Part shown: positions 22,511 to 33,300 of the stretch, one piece after another
Layout of the letters: each line of letters starts with the position of its first letter
How positions within the stretch are numbered: position 1 is the first letter of the stretch
Assembly: GCA_036365515.1 (NCBI GenBank)
Contig: CM070877.1
Coordinates: forward strand, 68,310,022-68,374,021
DNA: 64,000 bases
Direction: 5' to 3'
DNA from: Torymus aiolomorphi
Lineage: Eukaryota > Arthropoda > Insecta > Hymenoptera > Torymidae
Program-made: the position numbers and the translations under genes
The notes under the pieces: model-generated
Seen by the model: only the letters and a program-made list of their open reading frames with translations
Databases searched by the model: none
Told to the model about the DNA's origin: nothing

Positions 22511-24448
22511 CATATGGGAGCGTCCAGCAGAAACGGGCCACCGAGCGCGCGCGATGCCTTTTTTCGCGTAAAAGGCGCTCTGTTTAACTCGCTCATAATC
22601 GTATGCTGCGGAGAAAAAAACCAAGGACCTATATCGATAGATTTTTTTCTGCTCTTTCCAATTGCGCCATTGTTTTTATTGCGAAACGCGTTCTTCCGGA
22701 CGAAAACTCGAGTTGAATATTGAAAGCCATTTTTCTCAAAGTATGTCATGTTTTTTTTTTCAAAATAAACTACACCATTGGAAAGTACAACTCTTAAGCT
22801 TCAAAACCCTATCTTGGAGAAGTTGGAGAAACAAAGGGTTTAAAAGTAACAACATGAAAAAGACAGCGCCGAGGGTCCGCGCGAGCCCCTCGCGCCCGTG
22901 CGTACGGCACGTTTAAATGCACGCTCTATTCAATTCCCTAATAATCGTGTACCAAGTCATTTTGCTGTTGATGCTGAGTGGCATTTTCATGCAATAGCCC
23001 ACGGAAAAAATGCATGTGATGGAATAGGTGTTTCCGTGAAAAGCAATGCCAGACGAGAAAGTTTACGGAAAGTATCCGACAATTATATATTGACGCCCCA
23101 AGATTTATACAAATGGGCAACTGAGTATATCAAAAATATTGAGTGCTTTTTTTCATCAAAAGACGATTACTTAAAGGCTACAGAAAAGCTACAAAATAGG
23201 CTAGCCTCAGCTAAGACAATACCTGGAACTCAATTGTTTCATTGTATTAAATTATTAAATGATGCCAAAAAGTTAGAACTTAAAAGATTTTCAGCGTCAG
23301 AAGATTCTCAATTATATCCACCGATCAAAAAAGAAAAAGTACTTAAAACTCAAACAAAGAAAGAAGCGGATGTCGCAAAAAGGACAATTCTTATAAAATC
23401 AAAAAAATGTAAAAAAATTAGAATTTAAAGGAAAAGGTAATATTGTTATGCCAGATTAAACAATCTATAAGGTTATTTTAAATTTCTGTTTCACTGCTTT
23501 CAGTGCGTTCATAGATATTTTTATGTTTAATATATTATGTTTTTCAAATTTTGTTATATAAATGAACAAAGTTCATTGTAATATTATACTAACTGTTACA
23601 ACTAGATCCTCAAAATTATGTCCACGCATTGGCATTGTAAGTTACAAAACATTTTATATTTACAAAAAAGAAAGGGCGAAATAGCACATCGCGTGTATTA
23701 ATCCGCCCTTGAGCATAGCGTAAAAAGTTCGGGCAGCTGCTGTCTTTTTGATCTTACTATTTTTGAGCTTTTCATGTTTCAACTTAAAAATATAATATTT
23801 TATAGTTTATGACTTGTACTTTTGAAGAATATAATTCATTTTGAAGAAAAGACTGATATTTTATTGAAAAAATAGAGTTTAAACATTCAAATGGAATTTT
23901 CAACTAGAAGGAAGCATTTTGGAATAAAAATAATAGCACCATTGGAAAGAGCAGGAAAAATCTATCGATATATGTCCTTAGTTCTTTTTTCAGAGACTTG
24001 GTACACGATTATTAGCGAATTGAATAGAGCGTGCACTTAAACGTGCCGTGCGCACGGGTGCGAGGGGCTCGCGCGGACCCTCGGCGCTGTCTTTTTCATG
24101 TTGTTTCTTTTAAACCCTTTATTTCTCCAACTTCTCCAAGATAGGGTTTTGAAGCTTAAGAGTTGTACTTTCCAATGGTGTAGTTTATTTTGAAAAAAAA
24201 AAACATGATATACTTTGAGAAAAATGGCTTTCAATATTCAACTCGAGTTTTCGTCCGGAAGAACGCGTTTCGCAATAAAAATAATGGCGCAATTGGAAAG
24301 AGCAGAAAAACATCTATCGATATAGGTCCTTGGTTTTTTTTCGAAGACGCAGCATACGATTATGAGCGAGTTAAACAGAGCGCCTTTTACGCGAAAAAAG
24401 GCACCGCGCGCGCTCGGTGGCCCGTTTCTGCTGGACGCTTCCATATAT
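22511..24448. mobile_element. Long-TIR DNA element, copy 1
   Basis: The left end ATATGGGAGCGTCCAGCAG and right end CTGCTGGACGCTTCCATAT are inverted, and inverted similarity continues for about 410 bases (22511-22920 versus 24035-24448). The TIR contains AGAACGCGTTTCGCAATAAA-type sequence, with a divergent internal repeat of the same motif (GAAGCATTTTGGAATAAAAA near 23911). The only internal coding frame is at 22898-23428. The same element recurs at 57188-63350 in the opposite orientation. No recognisable transposase, so it is probably non-autonomous. Confidence 0.75.
22898..23428 (+). CDS. Uncharacterised ORF of the long-TIR element
   Basis: A 176-aa frame that reads VDAEWHFHAIAHGKNACDGI early on. 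This motif I associate with uncharacterised proteins encoded by arthropod and cnidarian transposons. It continues with ILTPQDLYKWATEYIKNIE and a very basic C-terminus (KKEKVLKTQTKKEADVAK). The first residues lie in TIR sequence, so the true start is uncertain and it looks like the C-terminal part of a longer protein. A shorter homologue survives at 58211-58495 (minus) in copy 2, truncated by the mariner insertion. Confidence 0.5.
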   Translation: MRTARLNARSIQFPNNRVPSHFAVDAEWHFHAIAHGKNACDGIGVSVKSNARRESLRKVSDNYILTPQDLYKWATEYIKNIECFFSSKDDYLKATEKLQNRLASAKTIPGTQLFHCIKLLNDAKKLELKRFSASEDSQLYPPIKKEKVLKTQTKKEADVAKRTILIKSKKCKKIRI

Positions 24449-26086
24449 AGAATGCTGAAAATAAAAACATTTTTTTAATTTGTATGTGTCACCCCTTTAA
24501 ACGTTACATTACTATGTTGCGAGAACATAGCTATTTCTCAATGAGGAAGCTTTGTACGTTGTACGTTGTACGCTTTTACTGATGTACGCCATCATGCGAC
24601 CAATGTCTTTTTACCGGGAAATATTTGTTTAAATATTAAAAAAATACCATATTTTCACAAGATAATAATGTTGCATTTAAAAAGGCGACACATACAAATA
24701 AAACAAATATTTATACTTTGGGCCATCCTGTTATGAATCTATTAAGAATATCGTATCTGTATATTTCTTTACTAAAGCGCTTGATTAAAATGAAAAGAAG
24801 GTAATCTCGAGTTTTTTTTTAAATTTGTAAACAGTAATCGATAAGATGTATTACACAATGCCGGTTAATTTAGATTTATTAAAATTAAGATTTAATTATT
24901 TAAAATTATTATTTGTATGTAAAATTTATTATTTGTAAAACATCTAATAGTAAAGGAACCGTATACAATTTTGGCTAAAAATTGAATCAGAAGTCTATAA
25001 TTTTGTTAATAACAGAAAGTAAACAATACAGTATGCACAATAAAGTATATTTTGATACAATTTTTAATTTTCGTAAAAATATTAAAAATACTTTATGCAC
25101 TTATAAATCAGGATTTTTTAAATCTTTAAAATTAAAGAAAAATCAATTTAAACTATTTGTGCTCTATAACGTCAAATGTATCTCCAAAAAATGTAACAAT
25201 GTACGAAATTGCATACTTTCTAATATGTTCATTAAAAATAACGCTAAATATAATTTTGAAAAGCTGTTATAATTTTATTAAAGCCTATAGACAGATACGA
25301 AATTCTTACAATTAATGCATTAGATCTGATATATAAATAGACATTTACCTGTAGATTTGTAATGCTGCTGACATTAAAAAAAATGAATTGATGCAATATT
25401 ACAGCCACAATATTGTAGAAATAACCACTTTCACAAAACAACACTGCATGACTGGAACTCTACCGATTTATAAATACAATGTTTGCCAGCAATATATGAA
25501 ACTACGAGTTAAATCACCAATCTATAAATATCCGCCTCATAATAACATAAAAATAACATATTATTTTCTCATTCACAATCAGCGATTACTCTTATTTACT
25601 GCATAAAAATCACTTACATCCACGTACACACACGCACACATATATTAATTTTTTTTTAATGCTTTATTTATCACGTATCAAAACGGTACGATTGCCTTTG
25701 ACGAAGTATTTATAATAATACATAAAATATAATAAAGGGAAGTAAGAACATAATGAACTTCCGGGGATGATTTGCACCCCTTTAAAATGTATTATTCACA
25801 GATAAAAAATATGAATATTTTTCGTTTTTTGGTTAAATAAATAATATTTAAATAAACATGTTACTTTTCTTGTGGAATTCAAGTCAAAATTAGTTTTTCG
25901 AAAAAGCTTTACAATAATCCGTTTAAACACGTAGTTTAACCAAACTAATTTTGCAAAATTAATGAGAAATTAGTATTTCGTATTGCCCGAAAGCGCTAAA
26001 ATTACATAGCGTTTGTCTGTGTTATTGGTCAAAATTTTGTTGTCAATCTTTTCAATGGAATGGTTTTTAAAGAGATATATTTATTG
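24449..26086. other. A+T-rich DNA without recognised gene
   Basis: There is a small inverted pair at 24479-24503 and 24673-24699 (TTTGTATGTGTC and its complement GACACATACAAAT), which may be the ends of a ~220-base MITE. It contains three tandem GTACGTT phrases. The frames at 24982-25272 and 25388-25606 have no recognisable domain and skewed A+T composition. Confidence 0.4.
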
Positions 26087-26297
26087 TAATTTTTATACCT
26101 GAAAATTGATGAGAAAAGCTTAGTTTTCTTGAAAAAAAAAATAGGGGTTGCTACCCTTAAAATTGAAAGTAATGCTATTTTGAAGGCTTTTTTATTCTAC
26201 AACTTTTGGCGTCGGTTTCATTAAACTAGCTTTATTCGTTTTTGAAATATTTGAAAAAAACTGTTTTTGAGGGTGAACTTTAGGTGTAGATTTCACC
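26087..26297 (-). repeat. Inverted unit of the 18.6-20.4-kb satellite
   Basis: Reverse complement of 18580-18790: AGGGGTTGCTACCCTTAAAA, then CTAGCTTTATTCGTTTTTGA, then GGTGAACTTTAG. It ends exactly where the Polinton terminal repeat begins (TGCCGCTATACC at 26301). Confidence 0.8.
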
Positions 26298-26300
26298 CCC

Positions 26301-26442
26301 TGCCGCTATACCTACCAGGCGTGTGCCGTCGTATATGTCCCGACTCGTCGTGGTGGTGGTGGTGGTGGGAGAGACCTTTGACTATAGGCTCTACACCATA
26401 AAGTCCCATAGAGTGCTGTAGCGGGCTCTCTCGCTGTATAGA

Positions 26443-26493
<51 letters not shown>

Positions 26494-26600
26494 TGTTTGT
26501 GTTTGTGTTTGCGTGTGTGTGTGTGTGTATGTTCGTAATAAGTTGGGGTGGGAATAGGGAGTTGGTGTAAAGGAGAGGTCTGCAAATAAAAAAGCTGTTG
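26301..26600. repeat. Left TIR of the Polinton
   Basis: Inverted relative to 44213-44413. Contains (GT)n and GTTT-type microsatellite at 26442-26530. The outermost part (TGCCGCTATACC, then CGTGTGCCGTCGTATATG) matches best the inverse of the second right-hand repeat copy (44655-44705), showing that the original TIR had internal tandem structure. Confidence 0.85.
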
Positions 26601-26870
26601 ATGAACAAAAAAATTTTTTATTTATTTAATCGTAGAAGAAAGTTAGTCTTACGTTAACATAACTACCGACATCACGAACGCACAATTTTTATTTTAACTT
26701 ATACACGAATTACTATTTTACAGTTGGTCTTACGGCAATATAAATATCGACATCACTAACGCACAATTTTTATTTTAACTTATAATACGAATTACTATTT
26801 TAGAAGCACACCATACGCATTCAGTCAATCGCAAACATTTTATTTCGGTTGCACTTTTTAATCATTGGTT

Positions 26871-26928
26871 TTAAGCGCGAAATATAAAATTTGTATTAAT
26901 AATAACGATGCTAACACTTGCACTACTT

Positions 26929-26996
<68 letters not shown>

Positions 26997-27469
26997 GCAT
27001 TGATATTGGTTGCTCCCTGTCACTTTTGAGGCATGCAAATGCACCGTCGATGGCGACACGTGATGCACGGTGCGTCGTAGCTCGCAAATAGAGCACGGAC
27101 GCAACGGTTTTTTGAGTACTTCTTGCGTATGTTGACACAATCGCCATCCTGAAGGTAATTTTTCGGTATACGCCATGGCATGCCTGTGCGCCTTATCAAA
27201 TTTTTCTAGGGCGATATTTGCCGCGGTATTTAACTTATACAGCACAGCCGTCATCTCCTCCAGGAGCTCGCTGTAGTATTCGCAGGTATCAGGCGATGTT
27301 GCCGCGGCAAACCGACAACTAATTTCGGCTACAAATTCCGCCAAAAGGCTGAATCCCGCTGCACAGCGTTAAACGCGGCAAAATTATCTTTGATGTATTG
27401 CTGTATTTTGGCGCATTTGTACGACAGCTTGTTGTAGTACGCGAGTCGACGCGTACTGATCGCCTTCAT
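26871..27469 (-). pseudogene. Polinton minus-strand gene 1 (helical, C-terminal CxxC), frameshifted
   Basis: The minus strand starts at ATG 27469 with MKAISTRRLAYYNKLSYKC and AKIQQYIKDNFAAFNAVQ, reaching a stop near 27350. The neighbouring frame continues coherently with EISCRFAAATSPDTCEYYSE, EEMTAVLYKLNTAANIALEK and PCSICELRRTVHHV, so one indel near 27350 broke it. The C-terminus runs into the CA microsatellite (a Cys-Val artefact) and is not real. It is predicted helical with a terminal C-x2-C, and no known family is recognised. It is the outermost gene, pointing to the left TIR. Confidence 0.45.
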
Positions 27470-27541
27470 TGCGCTGGAATACTACACTACACGCACTAAT
27501 CACCGAGCCGCTTTATGGGGAGCGCGGGCTGTCCAGGTCGC

Positions 27542-27934
27542 TCAAGCACGGACAGCTCGCACTGCTGCTGCACTGAGGGCACGAAGTATATCGCACCTCC
27601 AACAGCGCACCCAATTCAGTGCTGTACGTTGATACAGTCCGCAGTCAAAACACCACTCCTGGATGGTTGGTGCTGTAGGTGGTGGTGGTGGTGGTGGTGG
27701 TGATGGTGGTGTTGGTGTTGCTGCTCTCGCCCGGTGTTCCAACAGGTTGCGCCGCCACTGACGGAGATGTCTTTGGCGCAAGCGTTTTAGCACTTTCAAG
27801 TGCCTTATCCGTTCCGTGTATACGGCCTCCTTCGAAGTTGAAATCGTCAATGCTTGCCGATTTCTGAGTGAGATTCTTCGCCACTTGGCGAGACGCGCTT
27901 CGAATCTAGCTAGTTGCTGCTGGAGACTGGCCAT
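27542..27934 (-). CDS. Polinton minus-strand gene 2 (basic coiled-coil, CxxC tail)
   Basis: Begins MASLQQQLARFEARLAKWRR and continues with IRHLKVLKRLRQRHLRQW, strongly basic amphipathic helices. A Pro run encoded by the GGT microsatellite (27676-27706) follows, then WCFDCG and CWRCD. Like gene 1 it combines an N-terminal helical region with C-x2-C pairs at the C-terminus, so the two could be paralogues or partners. Function unknown. The low-complexity middle is probably expanded. Confidence 0.4.
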   Translation of the reverse strand: MASLQQQLARFEARLAKWRRISLRNRQALTISTSKEAVYTERIRHLKVLKRLRQRHLRQWRRNLLEHRARAATPTPPSPPPPPPPPTAPTIQEWCFDCGLYQRTALNWVRCWRCDILRALSAAAVRAVRA

Positions 27935-28470
27935 AACTGACTGACTCGATGTTCGCTAACAGTGTTGGAGGTTCACGGGGATGGTGGGGGTTAAACTGCT
28001 GTTAGTGAGGGCAGCTAGAGTGGGGATGAGTAAAAAATGTAAAAAAGCAATGTGTGGTACATCTTTCTTTCGGGGATGCCACGACAGACTGTATTTCGAC
28101 GCTTTTCGAAAATGAAATTTACGACATGCCGGATTTCCAGACGCTCTGATGAAAGCGCATATGTTTTGCCGCGGAGAACCTCGGTGAAATTTTTCCCGAA
28201 TGAAAATTTTTTATTACTCTTTCATGGTTTAAGCACAGCGGCCTCGCAGAAGTTTCTGGCTCTACGAGCGCGCGCACGGAACGAGTAGTTAAGTATCTGC
28301 ACGTGAGAAAAACAGAAACACGTGTAGGCGTAGAAAACAACCCTTGGAAGGATACTTCGGGTTTTTACAGGAAGAGATTTTTTAACATCTGTAGAGTTTC
28401 TTTTCTTATCGAAAAGCTGTACGACTGCCATAGTAATTGTACCCCGCTTCGCGGGGGATTCTGAATTTTT

Positions 28471-28859
28471 CTTCAAACCCATCGGCACGCGTGACGAAAA
28501 CCTTTCGAGCTAAACTATCGCTACGTGACAGGATCATGCAATAATGCCAAAGGGGTTATCCTCGAAACTTGCATCCGCTGCGAAGAAAGTAAGCCCTGTT
28601 GTTTTTTCGAAACAATATATCACGGTAGCAGCCCCGCAACAGGATGTTTCGCGTGTAAAGCTTACGCACCGGGGTTTCCGTTGCGCGAACACGCATAGCA
28701 ATACTCGGGGTTTATTTTTCACCCAGCTACACATTTTTAACGGAAAAAAGTTACCTCTTTCTTCAAACCCGTCGGCACGCGTGACGAAAACCTTTCGAGC
28801 TAAACTATCGCTACGTGACAGGACCATGCAATAATGCCAAGGGGTTATCCTCGAAACTT
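28471..28859. repeat. ~100-base direct repeat pair, 290 bases apart
   Basis: 28471-28570 and 28761-28859 are nearly identical (both contain CGGCACGCGTGACGAAAACC and TAAACTATCGCTACGTGACA, ending TTATCCTCGAAACTT). Each ends with an ATGCCAA start-like codon. The second leads into the spliced gene (frame from 28834), the first into a 96-aa frame (28544-28834; PKGLSSKLASAAKKVSPVV) of uncertain reality. A duplicated promoter/5' leader is one reading. Confidence 0.7.
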
Positions 28860-28878
28860 TCGAACGAGAAGCGTCACC

Positions 28879-30171
28879 ATGGAGAATTTTGTCGCTTGTA
28901 AAAGTTTACGGGAAGCCGTATTGCGTCTCGCAGCGCAATCACGCTATAGTAGAGGCGGCGCGTGGCGTACACGACTGAGGACGTTGTCTTCTACGGAACT
29001 TGTCAATCAGTTACGATGCTTGTTACGGCTGACTGGCTATCGTGCGATAGCAAGATTATTTCGTACGTTCGGGCATTCGCGAGATGTACAGCGTACCATC
29101 GGGAAATTTGTGGTCGAGTGCAACTTGGACAGATTGCCTGTTTTTAGAAAGCTCATGAGCGAGTACGAGGAGCTAATGGGTAAGTGACAAAATTTTTAAT
29201 ATTTTTCCTAAAATTTTTAAAAAATTTAGTTCTCTAAAAACATTTTTTTCCAGCCTTAGAAGATTTATTGCGCGACAGCGATTCTGATAGCGAAAATATC
29301 AAAGCTGATGACGAGGAGAGCAGCGACGCCACTCACTTTGAGTGGAATGTCGATGATACACCGTCTACCAGGGCCGTCGGGGGTGGCAAGCGGTTCGGCG
29401 CGCACTGATGAACGACAAAATCCTGTAGCTCGCAGGCTATCGTTTGACACTGATAGCGACGCGGCTGATGACGGTAGCTCGCAGGCAAATCTGGGTCGCC
29501 GACGTACACAACGCACCTCTTTCCGACGATAATCCGCCTACAGAAACGGTGCCTGACAGCGAAGAGGAGCGCACCGTGAGCCCGAACCTTATTAATGCGG
29601 AGGACCATAAAAGGGCGAATCTAGAAATGGAGGCGGTAGAAAATGAGCGAGAGTATATACTGGAGGCGTTATCATCATACGTGGAGTCGGGGGAAGCCGT
29701 TCACCGGGCGTTTTTGAGCGATCCTCCTCAGGCGTCAGCAGATGTAGGCATCGCGAATACCGCTGAAAATCGCTACAACATCTTGAGCAATTTTTACCTT
29801 GGAGATCCCGGAGCATACGATAATAACTTTAACCCGTGGGACGAAGTTCATCTGCGTATAAATGAGCGTAAGTTAAATTAATTTTTCTTTTTTGTAATGT
29901 AAAAAAAAGAGCATGTTGTTGAAAAAAATATTTTTCTTTTTTAGTCATAAGACATCGGGATAGTATATCGTACCACTATCCCTATGACATTCCCGATATA
30001 CCTGGGGTTTACGAGCGGTTTTTGAATATACTCCATTCACCACGCGCACAGGTGTTGCGTTGGTTTCATGACCAGGCGGAAAATATATTTTCTCCGTTGT
30101 ATACGGAATTAGATCTCGCGGATCTATTAGTACGTGTAAGCGAAAGTTTTCGCGGGCCACCGGAAGAATAG
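28879..30171 (+). pseudogene. Three-exon Polinton gene with acidic middle region
   Basis: Exon 1 (28879-29179) starts at CACCATGG and encodes basic helices (SLREAVLRLAAQSRYSRGG, TELVNQLRCLLRLTGYRAIA). GTAAGTG at 29180 and TTTTTTTCCAG ending 29253 bound a 74-base intron. Exon 2 (29254-29867) encodes acidic Ser/Asp-rich sequence (LRDSDSDSENIKADDEESSD), with apparent frame changes near 29400 and 29490 before a coherent EYILEALSSYVESGEAVHRA. GTAAGTT at 29868 and CTTTTTTAG ending 29944 bound a 77-base intron. Exon 3 (29945-30171) encodes HYPYDIPDIPGVYERFLNIL and stops at TAG 30169. Phases match at both junctions. Function unknown; the acidic middle suggests a regulatory or DNA-mimic protein (inference). 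Confidence 0.6.
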
Positions 30172-30389
30172 AAAATGACTAAAAAAGAGAAATGTTTAAA
30201 TAATATTAAAAGCTGACGACAATTCATTTTATTCATTTAGAGACCCGTCAATCCCCTCTTCAGGTAGGCGCTGGTGAAGGTCGTAGCAGAAGCAACAGCA
30301 GCCACAGCAGCAGTAGCAGCATCACGCGCGACGACGAGGCTGACGCAGGGCCCTAGCGGTTTATTATAGCTGCCGAGGGAGAGCAGTAC

Positions 30390-33300
30390 ATGCGTAGGTT
30401 TGCTGTTCACGGCCGCACGGTCAGTTTTAATATACGTGACCCACCTGCCGGGGAAAACCCTGTATTATGGCTCGAGGAAAGCCTTAGAGACATTTACGAA
30501 TACATTACATCTAACGTTCCACCTAGCACATTAATCGGCGTGAGTATTCGTAGTGATCGGTTTGCGCGGGGGCCCGGAGGGTTGTCGTTCAGGCCTATTG
30601 AAAATTTCAGTTACTTAGATTTATGGAATTTGATAAATTCTATAAGTCAAAGTAACGCAGTTTTGGGTATCGATGACACACTAGCCTTACAAATATATTA
30701 CGTTGAAATGCCTGTTGGCGCAGGGAGACCATGACCAAAACAAGTGCTAAGCATAGGTAGTCTTCGTAAACGCTCGATCGTAACAATAAAAAACGAGGAC
30801 AATTTATGTTTACCGCGCGCGCTCGTAGTAGCGAGAGCACACTTAGCTCTTAAAACATCCGAATGCGCGGCGACGCGCGACGAGTGGCGCATAATCCGCG
30901 ACGGCCGGCGAAAATTACAGAAAGAGCGCGCAGAGAAACTCGTGCACGATGCAGGAGTAATTTTACCGCTAGAGGGGTGTGGATTCCGCGAGTTGACGGC
31001 GTTTCAAGATTTTTTTGCTGCGGAGGGTATTGCTATGGTTATATTTGAAAAGTGTAGCCTAGGTAGCGGCGAACCCCCGTTATTTGACGGCCGAAACAAG
31101 ATTCAAGATTTAAATGCACCACTTCACGGTGTTATTTATTTAATCTTTGAGGAGCAGTCTAGACACTTTAACGTGATCACTAATTTATTTGCTGCGGCCG
31201 GATCAAAATTTTTTTGCTCTTATTGTAACAAGGGTTTTCGCCGTATTGGGCAACACAAGTGTAAACGAACTTGTGAATCTTGCTTTGTTACACCTCCATG
31301 TAGGAGTGACGGTGTAGAAATGATAGAGTGCACAGAGTGTGGACGTAAATTTTTCGGGCATGGTTGTTTCGTTAATCACAAGCACGCGGGTTCGTACAAA
31401 AAAAATAATCGCAAAGTCTGCGACGTCATGCGGCTATGCGAAAATTGTTTAAAAATAGTAAATATGCAGCACAGTCAACCCGAGTGTGGTATTAGTTATT
31501 GCAAACAATGTTCGAAGCGGCAGCCGTTCAATCATGCATGTTTCATGCAACCAATTGGTGGTGGTGGTGACTTGAAAGCGGAAAAAAAATTTTTATACAT
31601 TTTTTACGATTCTGAGACCCGTCGGGATACGTCGTATGGAGAAAACGCCCGAATTCACGTGCCGAATCTCTGTGTCGCGCATCAGGTTTGCACGGATTGC
31701 ATAGACGTGGACGACCTTAAAATCATTTGTAGCAAATGCGGCGTGCGCGAGTTCATTTTCACAGACGATCCGGTAAAACAGCTCTTGAGCTTGTGCATTC
31801 GGGAAAGCACTGAATTTTCCGAAATTGTATGCATCGCGCACAATGCCAAGGCTTTTGATGCTCAATTCATTTTAAAAGAATTGGCCGAAAACTCTGAGCG
31901 CACAGCCCCCAGCGTCATTTTGAACGGTCAAAATATTACAATGTTGAAGTACGGCCGAACCAAGTTTATCGACAGCATCAACTATTTTCAAATGAAATTG
32001 AGTGCTCTACCAGCTACCTTCGGTTTACCCGAAAGTAGTCAGAAGGGCTATTTTCCACATCTCTTTAACACCCTTGAGAACCAGCGGTACGTTGGGCCTC
32101 TACCAGCGCTAGAGTTTTATTGCCCTGACACTATGTCGCCAGCTGAGCGGGCCGTTTTTCTCGACTGGCATGAAAATACAAGTCCTGGCTATATATTCGA
32201 CTTTCAAAAAGAGATAGTTGAATATTGCCAGATAGACGTGGAAATACTGAGGTTCGCGTGTATACAATTTCGAAAAATTTTTCTCGTGGTAGGCGAAACG
32301 GACTCGTTCGTATCAGCGTGTACAATCGCGTCGGCGTGTTCGTACGTTTTTCGTAAAAATTTTTTAGTTCCGAATACTATAGGAATAATTCCACCGAACG
32401 GTTATAGGCGCGCTGACAAACACTCGCAAAAATCAATAGAGTGGTTGCTGTATTGCGAGCGCGAGATTGGTCGGGAGATCGTACATGCAGGAAGGACGCG
32501 TGAGTTTCGCTTGCCCGAGGGATTTTTAGTGGACGGTTACCTGCCTGGTTTTCCTCCCGGAGAGAGGGAAGCAGCTAAGGGAATCGTTTTTAATTTCAAG
32601 GTTGTTACGTGCACGGTTGCCCGCGATGTTTTACGAATAACCGAGAATCGATAAGAAATAAGTTTAATCAAACGTATGCACAGGCGTACGAAAGTGTACA
32701 GGTAAAAGTCGGACGAATGCGGAGTCTCGGCTACGAAGTGCGCGAGATGTGGGAGTGTGAATGCGATGGGATAAAAAGGCAACAGCCCGAGTTCGTACGG
32801 TATCTGGATACTTACCCGATAATGAGTAGAATAACGCTCAATCCGCGGGATGCGTTTTTCGGTGGGCGAACTGAAAATATAGTCACCTCATGCACTGTAG
32901 AGCCGGGTGAAGAGATCAAATATACAGATATTTGCTCTCTTTACACGTATATATGTAAGCGAGGCCGTTTTCCTATCGGTCACCCGCACATTTACATAGG
33001 CTCGGAATGCGCCGCGTTAACGAATGGCCAGAATAACAATCTCGCCCGCGTCGAAGGGCTCGTCAAATGCAAAATTTTGCCACCGCGAAATTTATTATTG
33101 CCCGTATTACCGGTAAAAATGCACGGGCGCCTTATTTTTGGTCTCTGTCGTTCCTGCTGTGAGGAAATGCGTCAGGACGACTGCAACCACGAACAAGTCG
33201 CCGAGCGTGAGTTTAGCGGGACATGGGTAGTGCTCGAGTTACAGAAAGCAATCGAATTGGGCTACAGCGTGACTGAGATATTTGTCATATGGCAATATAA

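Noticed and set aside
26871..27010. Cys-Val repeat tail of the minus-strand frame
   Set aside because: Encoded by the CA/GT microsatellite, so not treated as protein sequence; only the part upstream of it is annotated.
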